From positions 1 to 45,155 of the forward strand of contig NZ_AINS01000015.1 of the NCBI RefSeq assembly GCF_000254135.1: 45,155 bases of DNA, read 5' to 3'. Shown piece by piece: positions 8,675 to 18,139 of the stretch; the first letter of the stretch is position 1, and every line of letters starts with the position of its first letter. The notes below the pieces were generated by a model. The model had not been told where the DNA came from and did no database searches. It was given only the letters and a program-made list of their open reading frames with translations. The position numbers and the translations under genes are program-made. The stretch comes from Campylobacter coli LMG 9860. GTDB taxonomy: Bacteria > Campylobacterota > Campylobacteria > Campylobacterales > Campylobacteraceae.

Positions 8675-9944
8675 TCCTAGCTCCTATTTTTGTAAGAATA
8701 TCCATAAAGTTAGGAAAAGAAGTTTTAATACACTCACTTTCATCAATCTCCATTCCGCAAAGTAAGCCTAAAATCGCAAAACTCATGGCAATACGGTGAT
8801 CCCCATAGCTTTTTATTTTAGCTTTTTTGATTTGAGAGCCTTCGATTTCAAAACCATCTTCAAGTTCTTTAGCATTTACTCCACAAAGTTTTAAATTTTC
8901 AACCGTAGCAGCAATTCTATCGCTTTCTTTTACCCGAAGTTCTTTGGCATTGATGAGTTTAGATTTACCCTTTACTAAAGCAAATGCTATAGCTAAAGCG
9001 GGTGCTTCATCTATAAGCCAAGCTATATTTTCTTTAACTTCTACTGCTTTTAACTCGCTTGAGCTTGCATGAATTTCGCCTATGGTTTCAAAATCATTTT
9101 GTGTAATTTTTATTTCAAGTTTTGCACCCATTTTTTGCAAAATTTTGTAAGCCTCAATACGTGTAGGATTGAGTAAAATATTTTTTAAAACTACTTTAGA
9201 ATTAGGTAAAATAATCGCAGCTAAAGCAAAATAAAAAGCCGAAGAAGGATCGTTAGGTATAAGAATATCTTGAGCTTTTAAAGCTTGATTTAAAGGAGAA
9301 ATTTCAAGGCTTAAATAATCATCACTGATTTTTAAAGGTGCATTCATAGCTTTTAGCATGTTTTCACTATGATTTCTACTTAAAGATATCTCGCTAAATT
9401 TGGAAGTTTTATCCGCTCTAAAAGCAGATAAAATCATAGCTGTTTTAACTTGAGCTGAAGAAATTTCACTTTTATAATCAAAAGCTTTTAGTTTTTGTCC
9501 TTCTATACAAAGTGGAGCTAAATTTGCTTGTTCTCTGCCGTAAATTTTTGCACCAATTTCACTTAAAGGTTTACAAATTCTTTTCATGGGGCGATTGTTA
9601 AGATATTTATCGCCACTTAAAACAAAAAAGCCTGAAACACCCGCTAAAAATCCTATCATCAAGCGCATTGCAGTGCCTGAATTTCCGCATTCTAAAACAC
9701 AATTAGGAGAAAGTATCTCACTAGGCGGCATAATACTTACACTAGAACCTTCTCGCTTTACTTTAGCTCCTAAATTTTCTATTATTTTCAGAGTATTTAA
9801 AGTATCTTCAGCTAAAAGATAATTTTTAGCCCTATTTTCACTTTGGGTTAAAAGTGAAAAAATAGCAAAACGATGAGATATGCTTTTATCTGCTGCTATA
9901 TCAGAAATTTCAGTATTAAAAGATTCTAAGGCATTTATTTTCAT
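8664..9944 (-). CDS. aroA: 3-phosphoshikimate 1-carboxyvinyltransferase (EPSP synthase)
   Basis: AroA joins shikimate 3-phosphate and PEP to make EPSP on the way to chorismate and aromatic amino acids. The 426-residue protein has the expected N-terminal DKSISHR, the LECGNSGTAMRL PEP-binding loop, SAQVKTA, and the C-terminal RVKESDR and GDHRIAMS motifs. These motifs place it firmly in the family. It overlaps pheT by 4 nt upstream and ispH by 11 nt downstream, so it is co-translated in the pheS-pheT-aroA-ispH run. Confidence 0.96.
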   Translation of the reverse strand: MKINALESFNTEISDIAADKSISHRFAIFSLLTQSENRAKNYLLAEDTLNTLKIIENLGAKVKREGSSVSIMPPSEILSPNCVLECGNSGTAMRLMIGFLAGVSGFFVLSGDKYLNNRPMKRICKPLSEIGAKIYGREQANLAPLCIEGQKLKAFDYKSEISSAQVKTAMILSAFRADKTSKFSEISLSRNHSENMLKAMNAPLKISDDYLSLEISPLNQALKAQDILIPNDPSSAFYFALAAIILPNSKVVLKNILLNPTRIEAYKILQKMGAKLEIKITQNDFETIGEIHASSSELKAVEVKENIAWLIDEAPALAIAFALVKGKSKLINAKELRVKESDRIAATVENLKLCGVNAKELEDGFEIEGSQIKKAKIKSYGDHRIAMSFAILGLLCGMEIDESECIKTSFPNFMDILTKIGARIDY

Positions 9945-12262
9945 CTTAATTCAAGCCCCATTTCTTTAAAGCTTTGTAAAATTTTATCCATATGTTCTGC
10001 AACTTGAGCCTCTTCTAAGGTTTTATTCATATCTCTAAAAACAAATTTAAGAGTTAAACTATAAGAATTTTCAAGGCTTGCGTCGCTATACAAATCAACC
10101 AAGCGGAAATTTTCTAAATTTTCTAAATCTAATTCTTCTATGCAATTTTTAATTTTTTCATATTCAAAACCCTTAGGTATAAGTATGCTAAGATCTCTGC
10201 TAATGCTTGGGAATTTAGAATAAGGTTTAGCCAATTTAAAATGATGTTTAATCAAATTTAAATCAAGTTCGCAAATATATGTTTTTAGCAAATCTCTTTC
10301 GTTTTCTATTTTTAAATGCAAGCGACCTGCAAAACCTATTTTTAAATCTTTTAAGTAAATATCAGCTTGCTCGTAAGGACTTAAAATATCATGCTTTGAA
10401 GCTTTTAATTTAAAATCTCCTATGATATTTTTAAGATCTAAAAGAAAATCATAAAAATTTACCAATTCAGGCTTTGCTTTATTCGAAATTTTAGGCTCTT
10501 CCTGATAGCCTGAATGTACAAAAGCTATATGATTGAGTTCTTCATTATTAGTTCCAAAAACTACTCCAAGTTCAAAAAGCTTAATAATCTTTTTAGAATT
10601 TTTCGCATTTAAACTTGCTGCGTTTAAAAGATGGTTTAAAAGCGTTGTTCTTAGAGTGTTTAACTCTGCAGTAATTGGATTGATAAGTTTTAATTTTATA
10701 GGATTAAAACCAAGAGATTTTAGCTCCTCTTCATTATCTAAAACATAATGCAAACTTTCAAAATATCCGTTAGCTACCGCTTTTTTTCTAAGTTCTACTA
10801 GCTCTTTATAATTTTTATAAGTGGAATTTAAACGATTTTTTTCTACAAATTCCAAACCTTTTGAAGCGATATTATCAATACCTATAATACGCACTACTTC
10901 TTCACAAATATCAGCTAGATTTTTTATATCAGGGCGATGCATAGGGGCTTTAACATTAACAAGTCCATCAGCGGAAATTATAAGTTCAAAACCTAGTTTT
11001 TTAAGAATTTTTAAAACTTCATCCTTATCGATTTCTTGACCTATAGTCTTATTAATGCTTTCAATACTGATTGCTATGTTAGACAATTCCTTATTTGTTA
11101 TAATTTGTTGTGAGGAGCTATAAATAATCAAATTTGGATTTTTTTCTAAAACGCTCAATAAAAAATCCATACCTAAATTCAATTTAGGCTCACTTCCTCT
11201 AAAACTTCTATAAATAGTTTGCTCATCTTGCTTTTTATAAGCCATTTTTGCATCTGCAATAATCATTGGATCAGTATAATTTGCCTCGATGATGATTATC
11301 TTAGAATCTTCTTTGCATTTAAATTTTTCTTCTTGGTAAATTCCGCTTACACTAAGAAGTTCATCTTGGTAAGAAATTTTAGTCTCACCCCGTGTTTCTT
11401 TGACTAAGCTAAAAGTAAATTCTTCATTTTCCTTATAAAAAGAATTGAGATCATAAGCATTAAAGAGTACACCTGTAGAGTGTGTTGCGTAATTTAATAA
11501 ATTTTCTATAGGGTTTTTTCCAAAATTTTCTATTTGTGCCAATCTTAAACTAATGAGTAGATTGGTTTGAATTTTTTCTTTTAATTCTATAGCTCTGTAA
11601 TTATAAAGACTGTTTAATTCTTTTTCAGCACTCAAGCGTAAAATACGACCTATGCCTAAAATATTTTCCCCTTCTTTAAAAGGTGGTTTTTCTTTTAAGT
11701 TTAAATTCAAAGCCACTGCTAAATCGCGTGCTATACCATAAATACTAAGACAATCTCCCCTATTTGGAGTTAATTCAACTTCGATCAAACCATCATTAAA
11801 AATTTCATAGGAATTTAAAGCTTTTCCAAGCTCTAATTTGCCTATACTATCGTCTAAAAGCATAATGCCATCATTGATTTTTTCAAAGCCTAATTCTGTG
11901 CTAGAACAAAGCATACCGCAAGAATCTACTCCTCGTAATTTAGCCTCTTTGATCTCCATACCATTTGGCATTAAAGCACCTTTTAAGGCCACTGCGACAA
12001 ATTGCCCTTGTGCGACATTTTGGGCTCCACAAACTATTTGCAAGATTTCATTTCCAACATCAACTTGACAAATGCTTAATTTGTCAGAATTTTCATGCTT
12101 TACTTTTTCTTTGACAAAACCCACTACGATTTTATCCGGCACTTTTAAGGTGCAAATTTTATCTACTTCTATACCTATAGAATTTAATGTATGCGCTATA
12201 TCATCTAAACTTTTATCTTTAAAATCTAACCAATCACTTAACCAACTTTTAGTAATTATCAT
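9941..12262 (-). CDS. pheT: phenylalanyl-tRNA synthetase beta subunit
   Basis: PheT is the large, non-catalytic subunit of the alpha2-beta2 enzyme that charges tRNA-Phe and edits mis-charged Tyr. The 773-residue protein has the expected order: N-terminal EMAP-like tRNA-binding OB domain ([15 protein letters not shown] region, about 55-75), B3/B4 editing region ([12 protein letters not shown]), B5 domain, and a C-terminal ferredoxin-fold anticodon-binding domain ([13 protein letters not shown]). It overlaps pheS by 4 nt and aroA by 4 nt. Confidence 0.96.
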   Translation of the reverse strand: MIITKSWLSDWLDFKDKSLDDIAHTLNSIGIEVDKICTLKVPDKIVVGFVKEKVKHENSDKLSICQVDVGNEILQIVCGAQNVAQGQFVAVALKGALMPNGMEIKEAKLRGVDSCGMLCSSTELGFEKINDGIMLLDDSIGKLELGKALNSYEIFNDGLIEVELTPNRGDCLSIYGIARDLAVALNLNLKEKPPFKEGENILGIGRILRLSAEKELNSLYNYRAIELKEKIQTNLLISLRLAQIENFGKNPIENLLNYATHSTGVLFNAYDLNSFYKENEEFTFSLVKETRGETKISYQDELLSVSGIYQEEKFKCKEDSKIIIIEANYTDPMIIADAKMAYKKQDEQTIYRSFRGSEPKLNLGMDFLLSVLEKNPNLIIYSSSQQIITNKELSNIAISIESINKTIGQEIDKDEVLKILKKLGFELIISADGLVNVKAPMHRPDIKNLADICEEVVRIIGIDNIASKGLEFVEKNRLNSTYKNYKELVELRKKAVANGYFESLHYVLDNEEELKSLGFNPIKLKLINPITAELNTLRTTLLNHLLNAASLNAKNSKKIIKLFELGVVFGTNNEELNHIAFVHSGYQEEPKISNKAKPELVNFYDFLLDLKNIIGDFKLKASKHDILSPYEQADIYLKDLKIGFAGRLHLKIENERDLLKTYICELDLNLIKHHFKLAKPYSKFPSISRDLSILIPKGFEYEKIKNCIEELDLENLENFRLVDLYSDASLENSYSLTLKFVFRDMNKTLEEAQVAEHMDKILQSFKEMGLELR

Positions 12263-13251
12263 CTAAATTGCTCCAATAGTCTTAAATCACCTTCAAATAA
12301 AGATCTTAGATCAGGAATTTGATGTAAAAGCATTGCAAAGCGTTCTACACCAAGACCAAAAGCATAGCCACTTACATCTTTATAACCTACAAAATTAAAT
12401 ACATTAGGATCTACAACCCCGCATCCTAAAACCTCAAGCCAACCCGTTTGCTTACAAACCCTACATCCACAACCCTTGCAAAATACACACGAAATATCAA
12501 CTTCTGCTGATGGTTCTGTAAATGGGAAAAAACTAGGACGAAAACGCACTTTTACATCTCCAAACATATAACGCAAAAAGTCCTCTAAAATACTTTTTAA
12601 ATTTGCAAAACTTACTCTTTGCCCTTCTTCTACTACAAGCCCTTCTACTTGATGAAACATGGGAGTATGGGTGATATCAAAATCTCTTCTAAAAACTGCT
12701 CCTGGAGCTATCATTCTAATGGGTGGTTTTTGTGCAAGCATGGTTCGAATCTGCACAGGAGAAGTTTGAGTTCTTAAAAGTCTTTTATCGTCAAAATAAA
12801 AAGTATCTTGCATATCTCTTGCCGGATGAGATTTTGGTAAATTTAAAGCTTCAAAATTATGAAAATCATCTTCTATTAAAGGGCCTTTTTCTATGCTAAA
12901 ATTTAAATTTACAAAATACTCTATAATTCTATCCATAGTACTCATAACAGGATGTAAAGCACCATTTGTAGGACTTTCATCAAAATAGTTAAAATCAAGA
13001 GCATCTTGCTTCATTTTTTCTTCTAAAGCAAGATTTTCCAAAATTTTAAATTTTGATAAATAAGCCTCATTAAAAGCATCTTTTTGAGAATTTAATTTAG
13101 CTGCAAATTCTTTCTTTTCTTCACCCGCTAAATCTTTTAGTTTTGCAAAACTCTCTGTTAAGATACCTTTTTTTCCAAGGACAGCAACTCGAAGAGCCTC
13201 TAAGTCATTTAAATTTTTACATTCTTGAATTTGTTCGATAAAATTTTGCAA
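12259..13251 (-). CDS. pheS: phenylalanyl-tRNA synthetase alpha subunit
   Basis: PheS is the catalytic subunit of class II phenylalanyl-tRNA synthetase. The 330-residue protein has an N-terminal coiled-coil arm, class II motif 2 ([20 protein letters not shown]) and motif 3 ([14 protein letters not shown]). A Cys-rich insert ([17 protein letters not shown]) just before the last motif is a normal feature of many bacterial PheS proteins. The start is a TTG codon at 13251, placed 7 nt after TTAAGG. No ATG fits as well. It appears to be the first gene of the minus-strand block. The 120 nt upstream are shared with the divergent HIT gene. Confidence 0.95.
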   Translation of the reverse strand: MQNFIEQIQECKNLNDLEALRVAVLGKKGILTESFAKLKDLAGEEKKEFAAKLNSQKDAFNEAYLSKFKILENLALEEKMKQDALDFNYFDESPTNGALHPVMSTMDRIIEYFVNLNFSIEKGPLIEDDFHNFEALNLPKSHPARDMQDTFYFDDKRLLRTQTSPVQIRTMLAQKPPIRMIAPGAVFRRDFDITHTPMFHQVEGLVVEEGQRVSFANLKSILEDFLRYMFGDVKVRFRPSFFPFTEPSAEVDISCVFCKGCGCRVCKQTGWLEVLGCGVVDPNVFNFVGYKDVSGYAFGLGVERFAMLLHQIPDLRSLFEGDLRLLEQFR

Positions 13252-13333
13252 TTTTCTACCTTAATAAGTTATTTTTAGTTTTAATTTTATTAAAAACTAT
13301 TTTAAATTCAGCATAAAAACTAAAGTTTAAAGA

Positions 13334-13339
13334 TATAAT
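13334..13339 (+). promoter_or_regulatory. -10 box (TATAAT) for the HIT-family gene
   Basis: A consensus TATAAT lies 33 nt before the ATG at 13372, inside AT-rich DNA, followed by a good ribosome binding site (GAAGGA). It gives a 5' leader of roughly 25 nt. The same 120-nt interval must also hold the pheS promoter on the other strand. Confidence 0.6.
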
Positions 13340-13371
13340 TGTATAAAATTAACACTAAAGAAGGATAAATA

Positions 13372-13737
13372 ATGAAAGAAAAAACTGTTTTTGAACTCAT
13401 TGTTGAAGGAAAAATTCCTTGCAATAAAGTACTTGAAAATAATGATTTTTTAGCTTTTCATGATATAGCTCCTAAGGCGCCCATTCATATACTTATTATC
13501 CCGAAAAAACATTTTAAAGATTTTCAAGAATTTGATCCTAAGCTTATGGAAAAAATGACAAGTTTTATACAAGAATTGGCTGTACTTTTAGGAGTGGATA
13601 AAAGTGGATATCGCTTGGTAACAAATTGTGGCAAAAACAGCGGTCAAGAAGTTTTTCATCTACATTTTCATATGTTGGGTGGCTTTAGACTTCCTAAAGA
13701 AAAAGATGAGAATGAAAATCCTCAAGCTTTATTTTAA
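13372..13737 (+). CDS. HIT-family nucleotide-binding protein
   Basis: This 121-residue protein belongs to the histidine triad superfamily, HINT branch, whose members are nucleoside phosphoramidate hydrolases. The triad HLHFH sits near residue 100 in QEVFHLHFHMLGG. The preceding PIHILIIPKKH strand and the overall length match bacterial HinT. It stands alone on the plus strand with its own promoter and is followed by a hairpin. The physiological substrate in bacteria is not settled. Probable counterpart: Cj0898. Confidence 0.93.
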   Translation: MKEKTVFELIVEGKIPCNKVLENNDFLAFHDIAPKAPIHILIIPKKHFKDFQEFDPKLMEKMTSFIQELAVLLGVDKSGYRLVTNCGKNSGQEVFHLHFHMLGGFRLPKEKDENENPQALF

Positions 13738-13740
13738 TTT

Positions 13741-13765
13741 ATGATAGTGTTTTTTACACTATCAT
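13741..13765. terminator. bidirectional hairpin between convergent genes
   Basis: A perfect 10-bp inverted repeat (ATGATAGTGT / ACACTATCAT) with a 5-nt T loop lies between the HIT gene stop and the ThiJ gene stop. No strong U-run follows on either strand, so termination may be partial. Confidence 0.6.
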
Positions 13766-13775
13766 AACAAAATGC

Positions 13776-14345
13776 TTATTTTGTTAAAGGAATAAGCAAA
13801 CCTTCATATAATGAATTATAAATTTCATCACCGCATAGTTGCTTTGCAAGCTCTAATCCAAATAAAATAGCCGTTGCAGGACCTGCACTTGTAATAACAT
13901 TTTTATTTACAACTACAGCTTTATTCACTCTATTTCCTTGAAGACCTGTTTCGCAACTTGGATAGCAAGTAAATTCACCCTCTAAAACTCCAGCAGCATT
14001 TAATACTATAGGAGAAGCACAAATTGCAGAAACAATCTTGCCTTCACTGTGTAGTTTTTTAATAATACTTAAAATTTCATTTGAATTTTTAAGATTATTC
14101 ATACCATCAAAACCACCCGCCAAGGCTATTGCATCGAGATTTTTAGTGTCTACAGCTTCTAAAGAACAATCCGCTTTTATGCTGATCCCATTTGCACCTT
14201 TTACCAAAAGTTCATTATCCAAAGAAGCGATAATAACTTCCAAATTCCCACTTAATTCCGCAGCTCTTTTTAATACATCTGCTATACCTATAAACTCAGC
14301 TTCTTCAAATCCTTGAGCCAAAGGAATCAATACTTTTTTACTCAT
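13776..14345 (-). CDS. DJ-1/ThiJ/PfpI family protein
   Basis: This 189-residue protein has the flavodoxin-like DJ-1 fold signatures: GFEEAEF near the N-terminus, the glycine-rich ALAGGFDGM, and the nucleophile-elbow cysteine in SAICASP (about residue 105). Such proteins are chaperones, glyoxalase-like enzymes or deglycase-like enzymes, and the activity is not resolved by sequence. The ATG at 14345 follows AAGGAGAG and is preferred over an in-frame start 17 codons upstream. It overlaps the stop of the small upstream gene by 8 nt, which implies coupling. Probable counterpart: Cj0899c. Confidence 0.92.
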   Translation of the reverse strand: MSKKVLIPLAQGFEEAEFIGIADVLKRAAELSGNLEVIIASLDNELLVKGANGISIKADCSLEAVDTKNLDAIALAGGFDGMNNLKNSNEILSIIKKLHSEGKIVSAICASPIVLNAAGVLEGEFTCYPSCETGLQGNRVNKAVVVNKNVITSAGPATAILFGLELAKQLCGDEIYNSLYEGLLIPLTK

Positions 14346-14478
14346 TTTTTCTCTCCTTATTTTTAAATTTTTCTTCTCGAATTTTAGCTTTTTCACTCAT
14401 TTGACGGTTAAATCCTACTATTAAAAATATCATAAAAAGTACAAAAGCTACGACTAAAATAAAATCCAAAACTATCAT
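14338..14478 (-). CDS. 46-residue single-span membrane protein
   Basis: This short gene encodes one hydrophobic helix (about residues 3-23) followed by a strongly basic/acidic tail ending KNKERKNE, probably in the cytoplasm. Its last codons overlap the ThiJ start (ATGAGTAA), and the ThiJ ribosome binding site is inside its coding sequence. A -10 box lies upstream. I do not recognise a family. The position and coupling match the small hydrophobic protein I recall as Cj0900c. Its function is unknown. Confidence 0.7.
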   Translation of the reverse strand: MIVLDFILVVAFVLFMIFLIVGFNRQMSEKAKIREEKFKNKERKNE

Positions 14479-14499
14479 ATCATGAAGCCTTTTTTGAAA

Positions 14500-14514
14500 A
14501 TTCTAACATATTAT
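14500..14514. promoter_or_regulatory. back-to-back -10 boxes for divergent transcripts
   Basis: On the minus strand, TATGTTAGAAT (bases 14500-14505 for TAGAAT) is an extended -10 box about 22 nt before the small membrane protein start. On the plus strand, TATTAT at 14509-14514 could serve the amino-acid permease gene. Because this overlaps the most upstream TTG of the permease frame, it argues for a later start there. Confidence 0.4.
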
Positions 14515-14588
14515 TGCAAATCTTTAAAGAAAAATCAAACGATAATTTTATAAAATTTAAGTCAAAAATTTTTGATAAAGGTTGTGTT

Positions 14589-15332
14589 TTGAATCAAAAA
14601 AATATAAGAATATTTGTATTTTTCGCCATCATTCTTTTTTGGGGATATTTTTCTTTTCCTATTGAAATTTTACAAATTAAAGAAGCGGATGGGGCTATAA
14701 ATTACGGATACACTCCAAATGCGCAAGCTTACATAAAAAGTTATTTTATCACTCTTTTACTTACTGCTTGCTCGGCAATTATTGGTGTAGTTGTTGGTTT
14801 TAGTCTTGCCATTTTACACTTTTCAAAGATAAAAGTTTTAAATTTTATCATAGATGAATATATTGATATTATAAGAGGAACCCCTGTAATATTACAACTT
14901 ATGATTTTTGCTTTTGTAATTTTTACTTTTATTGATAATCTTTATGCAGCAATATTTGCCCTAGGGCTTAATAGCTCTGCTTATATAGCAGAAATCGTAA
15001 GAAGCGGGATTAATAGTGTCGATAAAGGACAAATGGAAGCAGCGCGTGCTATGGGGCTTGATTATAAAACTTCAATGAAAGAAATTATATTACCACAAGC
15101 GACCAAAAACATTTTACCCGCTTTGGCTAATGAATTTATTTCTTTGTTTAAAGAAACTTCCGTGGTTGGATTTATAAGCGTTATTGATATTACTATGCAA
15201 AGCCAAAGCCTTCAAGCGGTATTATACAATCCAAAACCTCTTATTTTTACAGGACTTGTGTATTATGTAAGTGTAAAAATTTTTAGTTATTTTGCTAAAA
15301 AACTTGAGTTAAGGATGAGCAAAAATGATTGA
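14589..15332 (+). CDS. polar amino-acid ABC transporter permease
   Basis: This is a HisM/GlnP-type inner-membrane permease with several transmembrane helices. The conserved cytoplasmic loop that contacts the ATPase is visible as [20 protein letters not shown], preceded by the typical [14 protein letters not shown] place the start at TTG 14589 (247 residues), 7 nt after AAAGG. A TTG at 14514 is in frame but overlaps a -10-like sequence. The N-terminus remains uncertain. It overlaps the ATPase gene by 8 nt. No periplasmic binding protein is encoded beside it. Probable counterpart: Cj0901. Substrate unknown. Confidence 0.88.
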   Translation: MNQKNIRIFVFFAIILFWGYFSFPIEILQIKEADGAINYGYTPNAQAYIKSYFITLLLTACSAIIGVVVGFSLAILHFSKIKVLNFIIDEYIDIIRGTPVILQLMIFAFVIFTFIDNLYAAIFALGLNSSAYIAEIVRSGINSVDKGQMEAARAMGLDYKTSMKEIILPQATKNILPALANEFISLFKETSVVGFISVIDITMQSQSLQAVLYNPKPLIFTGLVYYVSVKIFSYFAKKLELRMSKND

Positions 15333-16053
15333 GATTAAAAATTTAAATAAAAAATATGGAAATTTAGAAGTTATTAAAAATATCAGCACCAAAATTTCCA
15401 AAGGCGATATTATATCCATCATAGGTCCAAGTGGGGGTGGAAAAAGTACTTTTTTGCGTTGTATTAACCGCTTGGAACTTGCAGACAGTGGAGAAATTCT
15501 TATCAAAGGACGCAATATCTTAGATGAACAAACTGATATTAATAAAATTCGTCAAAAAGTCAGTATGGTATTTCAACATTTTAATCTTTTTGCCAATAAA
15601 AATGTATTGCAAAACTTATGCTTAGCCCCAGTAAAAACAGGAATCTTAAGCGAAGATGAAGCTATAAATAAAGCTGAAATTTTACTTAAAAAAGTAGGAT
15701 TATCCGATAAAAAAGAGGTAATGCCGCACAAACTTTCAGGCGGACAAAAGCAACGCATTGCCATAGCAAGAAGTTTGATGATGAATCCTGATGTCATTTT
15801 ATTTGATGAGCCTACTTCAGCACTTGATCCTGAAATGATAGGAGAAGTTTTAAGTATCATGAAGGATTTGGCCGCTGAAGGGCTTACTATGATAGTAGTT
15901 ACTCATGAAATGGGTTTTGCCAGAAATGTCGCTAATCGCATTTTTTTCATGGATAAAGGAGAACTTGCAGTGGATGCAAGCCCTAAAGAAGTATTTGAAA
16001 ATCCAAAAAATGAAAGATTGAAAGAATTTTTAAATAAGGTTTTAAATCACTAA
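15325..16053 (+). CDS. glnQ: polar amino-acid ABC transporter ATPase (GlnQ-like)
   Basis: This 242-residue ABC ATPase has Walker [10 protein letters not shown], signature [15 protein letters not shown] and Walker [15 protein letters not shown]. The switch His is in VVTHEM. Length and sequence type match GlnQ/HisP proteins that energise polar amino-acid uptake. Its ATG lies 8 nt inside the end of the permease gene, so the two form a unit. It ends at a strong hairpin. The glutamine symbol is conventional. The actual substrate is not shown by sequence. Probable counterpart: Cj0902. Confidence 0.9.
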   Translation: MIEIKNLNKKYGNLEVIKNISTKISKGDIISIIGPSGGGKSTFLRCINRLELADSGEILIKGRNILDEQTDINKIRQKVSMVFQHFNLFANKNVLQNLCLAPVKTGILSEDEAINKAEILLKKVGLSDKKEVMPHKLSGGQKQRIAIARSLMMNPDVILFDEPTSALDPEMIGEVLSIMKDLAAEGLTMIVVTHEMGFARNVANRIFFMDKGELAVDASPKEVFENPKNERLKEFLNKVLNH

Positions 16054-16077
16054 AAAGCCTTAAAATTAAGGCTTTTT
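16052..16077. terminator. bidirectional intrinsic terminator
   Basis: A perfect 12-bp inverted repeat, AAAAAGCCTTAA / TTAAGGCTTTTT with a 2-nt centre, lies between the stop codons of two convergent genes. The T-run closing each arm makes it a good intrinsic terminator in both directions. Confidence 0.85.
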
Positions 16078-16079
16078 AA

Positions 16080-17564
16080 TCAGTCCCAGCATTCAGCATT
16101 TTTAATACCTAGTTTTGAAGCGCTGAATTTTGGATTTATTTTAGAGTCTTGTTGGGTGTTGAAATCTTTCAATACTTTATTGACTATACCCCCTAAAAGA
16201 AGTAAAGAAACAATATTTGTAACTGCCATAAACGCCATAGTTAAATCCGCTAAACTCCAAGCAAGTTTTAAATTCATTTGAGAACCTATAAAAATCATTG
16301 CTACAGCAGTAATTCTAAACAAATTCATGACTAATTTGGAATTTGTAAGATATTTTACATTAGCTTGGGCATAATAGTAATTCCCTATCAAAGAAGTGAT
16401 AGCAAATAAAACAATAGCTATAGTAATAAAATGGACTCCAAAACCGCCATAATATTCACGCATTGCTTCTTGTACTAAAGGCATTGCGGTTAAAAGAGGT
16501 TTTCCATCGGCTCCAACATTAAAATATGCCATAGAAAAAAGAACCAAAAACCCTGAACTTGTGCAAACAATAACATCAATCAAAACCGAAAACGCTTGTA
16601 TAATACCTTGTTTTGCAGGGTGACTTGTAAGAGCAGCAGCGGCAGCATTTGGAGCAGAACCCATGCCCGCCTCATTTGAAAAGAGTCCTCTTTTAATTCC
16701 TATAACCAAAGCAGAACCAGCAAATCCACCCAAAATCGCTTTAAAATCAAAAGCACTTTCAAATATAAGCACTATTACAGAAGGAATTTTTTCAAAATTA
16801 ATCAAAACAGCTATAAAGGCAAGTAAGATATAAGCTAATGCCATAAAAGGGACGATTAAAGAGCTTACTTTACCTATTTTTGTATGATGTGAAAAAAACA
16901 TCCAAATTCCAAAAAGGGTTAAAATAATACCAATAATCATAGGCCAAGAACTTGAAGCAAAATCTGTTGTAGCATTAGGATTAAACATATCATAATAAAC
17001 TTTAAAAGCCGAAGTCATAGTTTGACTTTGAAGTCCGTTAAATCCATAAGCATAAGTAATAATAAGAATAAAAGCAAAAAAAGCTCCAAAAAAATGAGAA
17101 CCTAAAGCTTTTTTTATATAATAAGCAGGACCACCTTTAAATCCTCCTGTATTATCTTTAGACTTGTAAATTTGTGCTAAAGTGCTTTCTGCAAAAGCTG
17201 AAGCACCACCAAAAAACGCCATAAACCACATCCAAAATAAAGCACCCGCTCCTCCTGCAGCGATCGCGATAGAGATGCCTGCAATATTTCCTATACCTAC
17301 CCTAGAAGCTGTTGATATCATCAAAGCTTGAAAAGGAGATATGTGCTCTTTGGTATGGTTTTCATTTCTTTCAGTTAGAATTTTAAAAACGGATTTTAAC
17401 ATGCGAAATTGTACAAATCTAGTTAAGAAACTATAGTAAATTCCGCAGATTATAAGTAGAACTACCATTATAGTATCAGTATATGGCAGAACATATTCGA
17501 GAATTTTTAATATCTTTTCATCGAATGGAACTGAGGGGTTTAAAGTTAAATTTTGCTCACCCAT
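16080..17564 (-). CDS. alanine/glycine:cation symporter family protein
   Basis: This 494-residue integral membrane protein of the AGCS (DagA/AgcS) family takes up Ala or Gly with Na+ or H+. Family signatures include the ASRVGIGNIAG helix, the FGGASAFAESTLAQIYK stretch, and GLFSNEAGMGSAPNAAAAA. About ten to eleven hydrophobic segments are visible. It is transcribed alone, with 105 nt upstream and a good ribosome binding site (AAAGGAG). Next to it lie an alanine racemase gene and an amino-acid ABC system, but they are not coupled to it. Probable counterpart: Cj0903c. Confidence 0.92.
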   Translation of the reverse strand: MGEQNLTLNPSVPFDEKILKILEYVLPYTDTIMVVLLIICGIYYSFLTRFVQFRMLKSVFKILTERNENHTKEHISPFQALMISTASRVGIGNIAGISIAIAAGGAGALFWMWFMAFFGGASAFAESTLAQIYKSKDNTGGFKGGPAYYIKKALGSHFFGAFFAFILIITYAYGFNGLQSQTMTSAFKVYYDMFNPNATTDFASSSWPMIIGIILTLFGIWMFFSHHTKIGKVSSLIVPFMALAYILLAFIAVLINFEKIPSVIVLIFESAFDFKAILGGFAGSALVIGIKRGLFSNEAGMGSAPNAAAAALTSHPAKQGIIQAFSVLIDVIVCTSSGFLVLFSMAYFNVGADGKPLLTAMPLVQEAMREYYGGFGVHFITIAIVLFAITSLIGNYYYAQANVKYLTNSKLVMNLFRITAVAMIFIGSQMNLKLAWSLADLTMAFMAVTNIVSLLLLGGIVNKVLKDFNTQQDSKINPKFSASKLGIKNAECWD

Positions 17565-17669
17565 ATTTCTCCTTTAAAAAAGTAAAATTCGCTACAACTT
17601 TAGCATATTTTTTATGAAAAAATATTGATAATTTACAAAATATTTAAAAAAATATAAAGTTAAGTAAGA

Positions 17670-18137
17670 TTATAAACTAAAACGATCAAAATTTTGACGC
17701 AAGGCTTCATAAGAAACAATGCCGACACTTGTGGCCAAATTTAAACTTCTACCACAAGCTTTCATAGGGATTGTAATGGCATTATCCCAGTTAAGCTGCA
17801 TTAATTCCATCGGTAAACCATAGCTCTCGCTACCAAAAAATAAAAAATCATTTTCTTGAAATTTGGCTTGAAAATAAAATTTATTACTTTTTGTTGTCGC
17901 AAAGAAAAAACGATCTTTGTAAATGAGATTGTGTTCAAGAAAGATATCTAAACTTTCCCAAATTACAGGCTCAAGCTTTTCCCAATAATCAAGCCCTGCT
18001 CTACGCACTGCTTTTTGAGAAATATCAAAAACTATGGGTTTGACAATATGCAATTTAAAACCCGCATTAAAACACATTCTACCTATACTGCCAGTATTTT
18101 GAGGAATTCTAGGATGAACTAAAACAATATTAAACAT
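17670..18137 (-). CDS. trmL: tRNA (cytidine/uridine-34-2'-O)-methyltransferase, TrmL family
   Basis: This 155-residue SPOUT methyltransferase fits TrmL, which 2'-O-methylates the wobble base of tRNA-Leu species. The N-terminal LVHPRIPQNTGSIGRMC, the central FGSESYGLP and the C-terminal knot IPMKACGRSLNLATSVGI are the family motifs. It starts 2 nt after the alr stop, so it is the last gene of pgp2-alr-trmL. Probable counterpart: Cj0904c. Confidence 0.9.
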   Translation of the reverse strand: MFNIVLVHPRIPQNTGSIGRMCFNAGFKLHIVKPIVFDISQKAVRRAGLDYWEKLEPVIWESLDIFLEHNLIYKDRFFFATTKSNKFYFQAKFQENDFLFFGSESYGLPMELMQLNWDNAITIPMKACGRSLNLATSVGIVSYEALRQNFDRFSL

Positions 18138-18139
18138 AT

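Noticed and set aside
12418-12490. Cys-rich segment of PheS considered as a novel zinc-finger insertion
   Set aside because: This Cys-rich motif before the last class II motif is common in bacterial PheS proteins.
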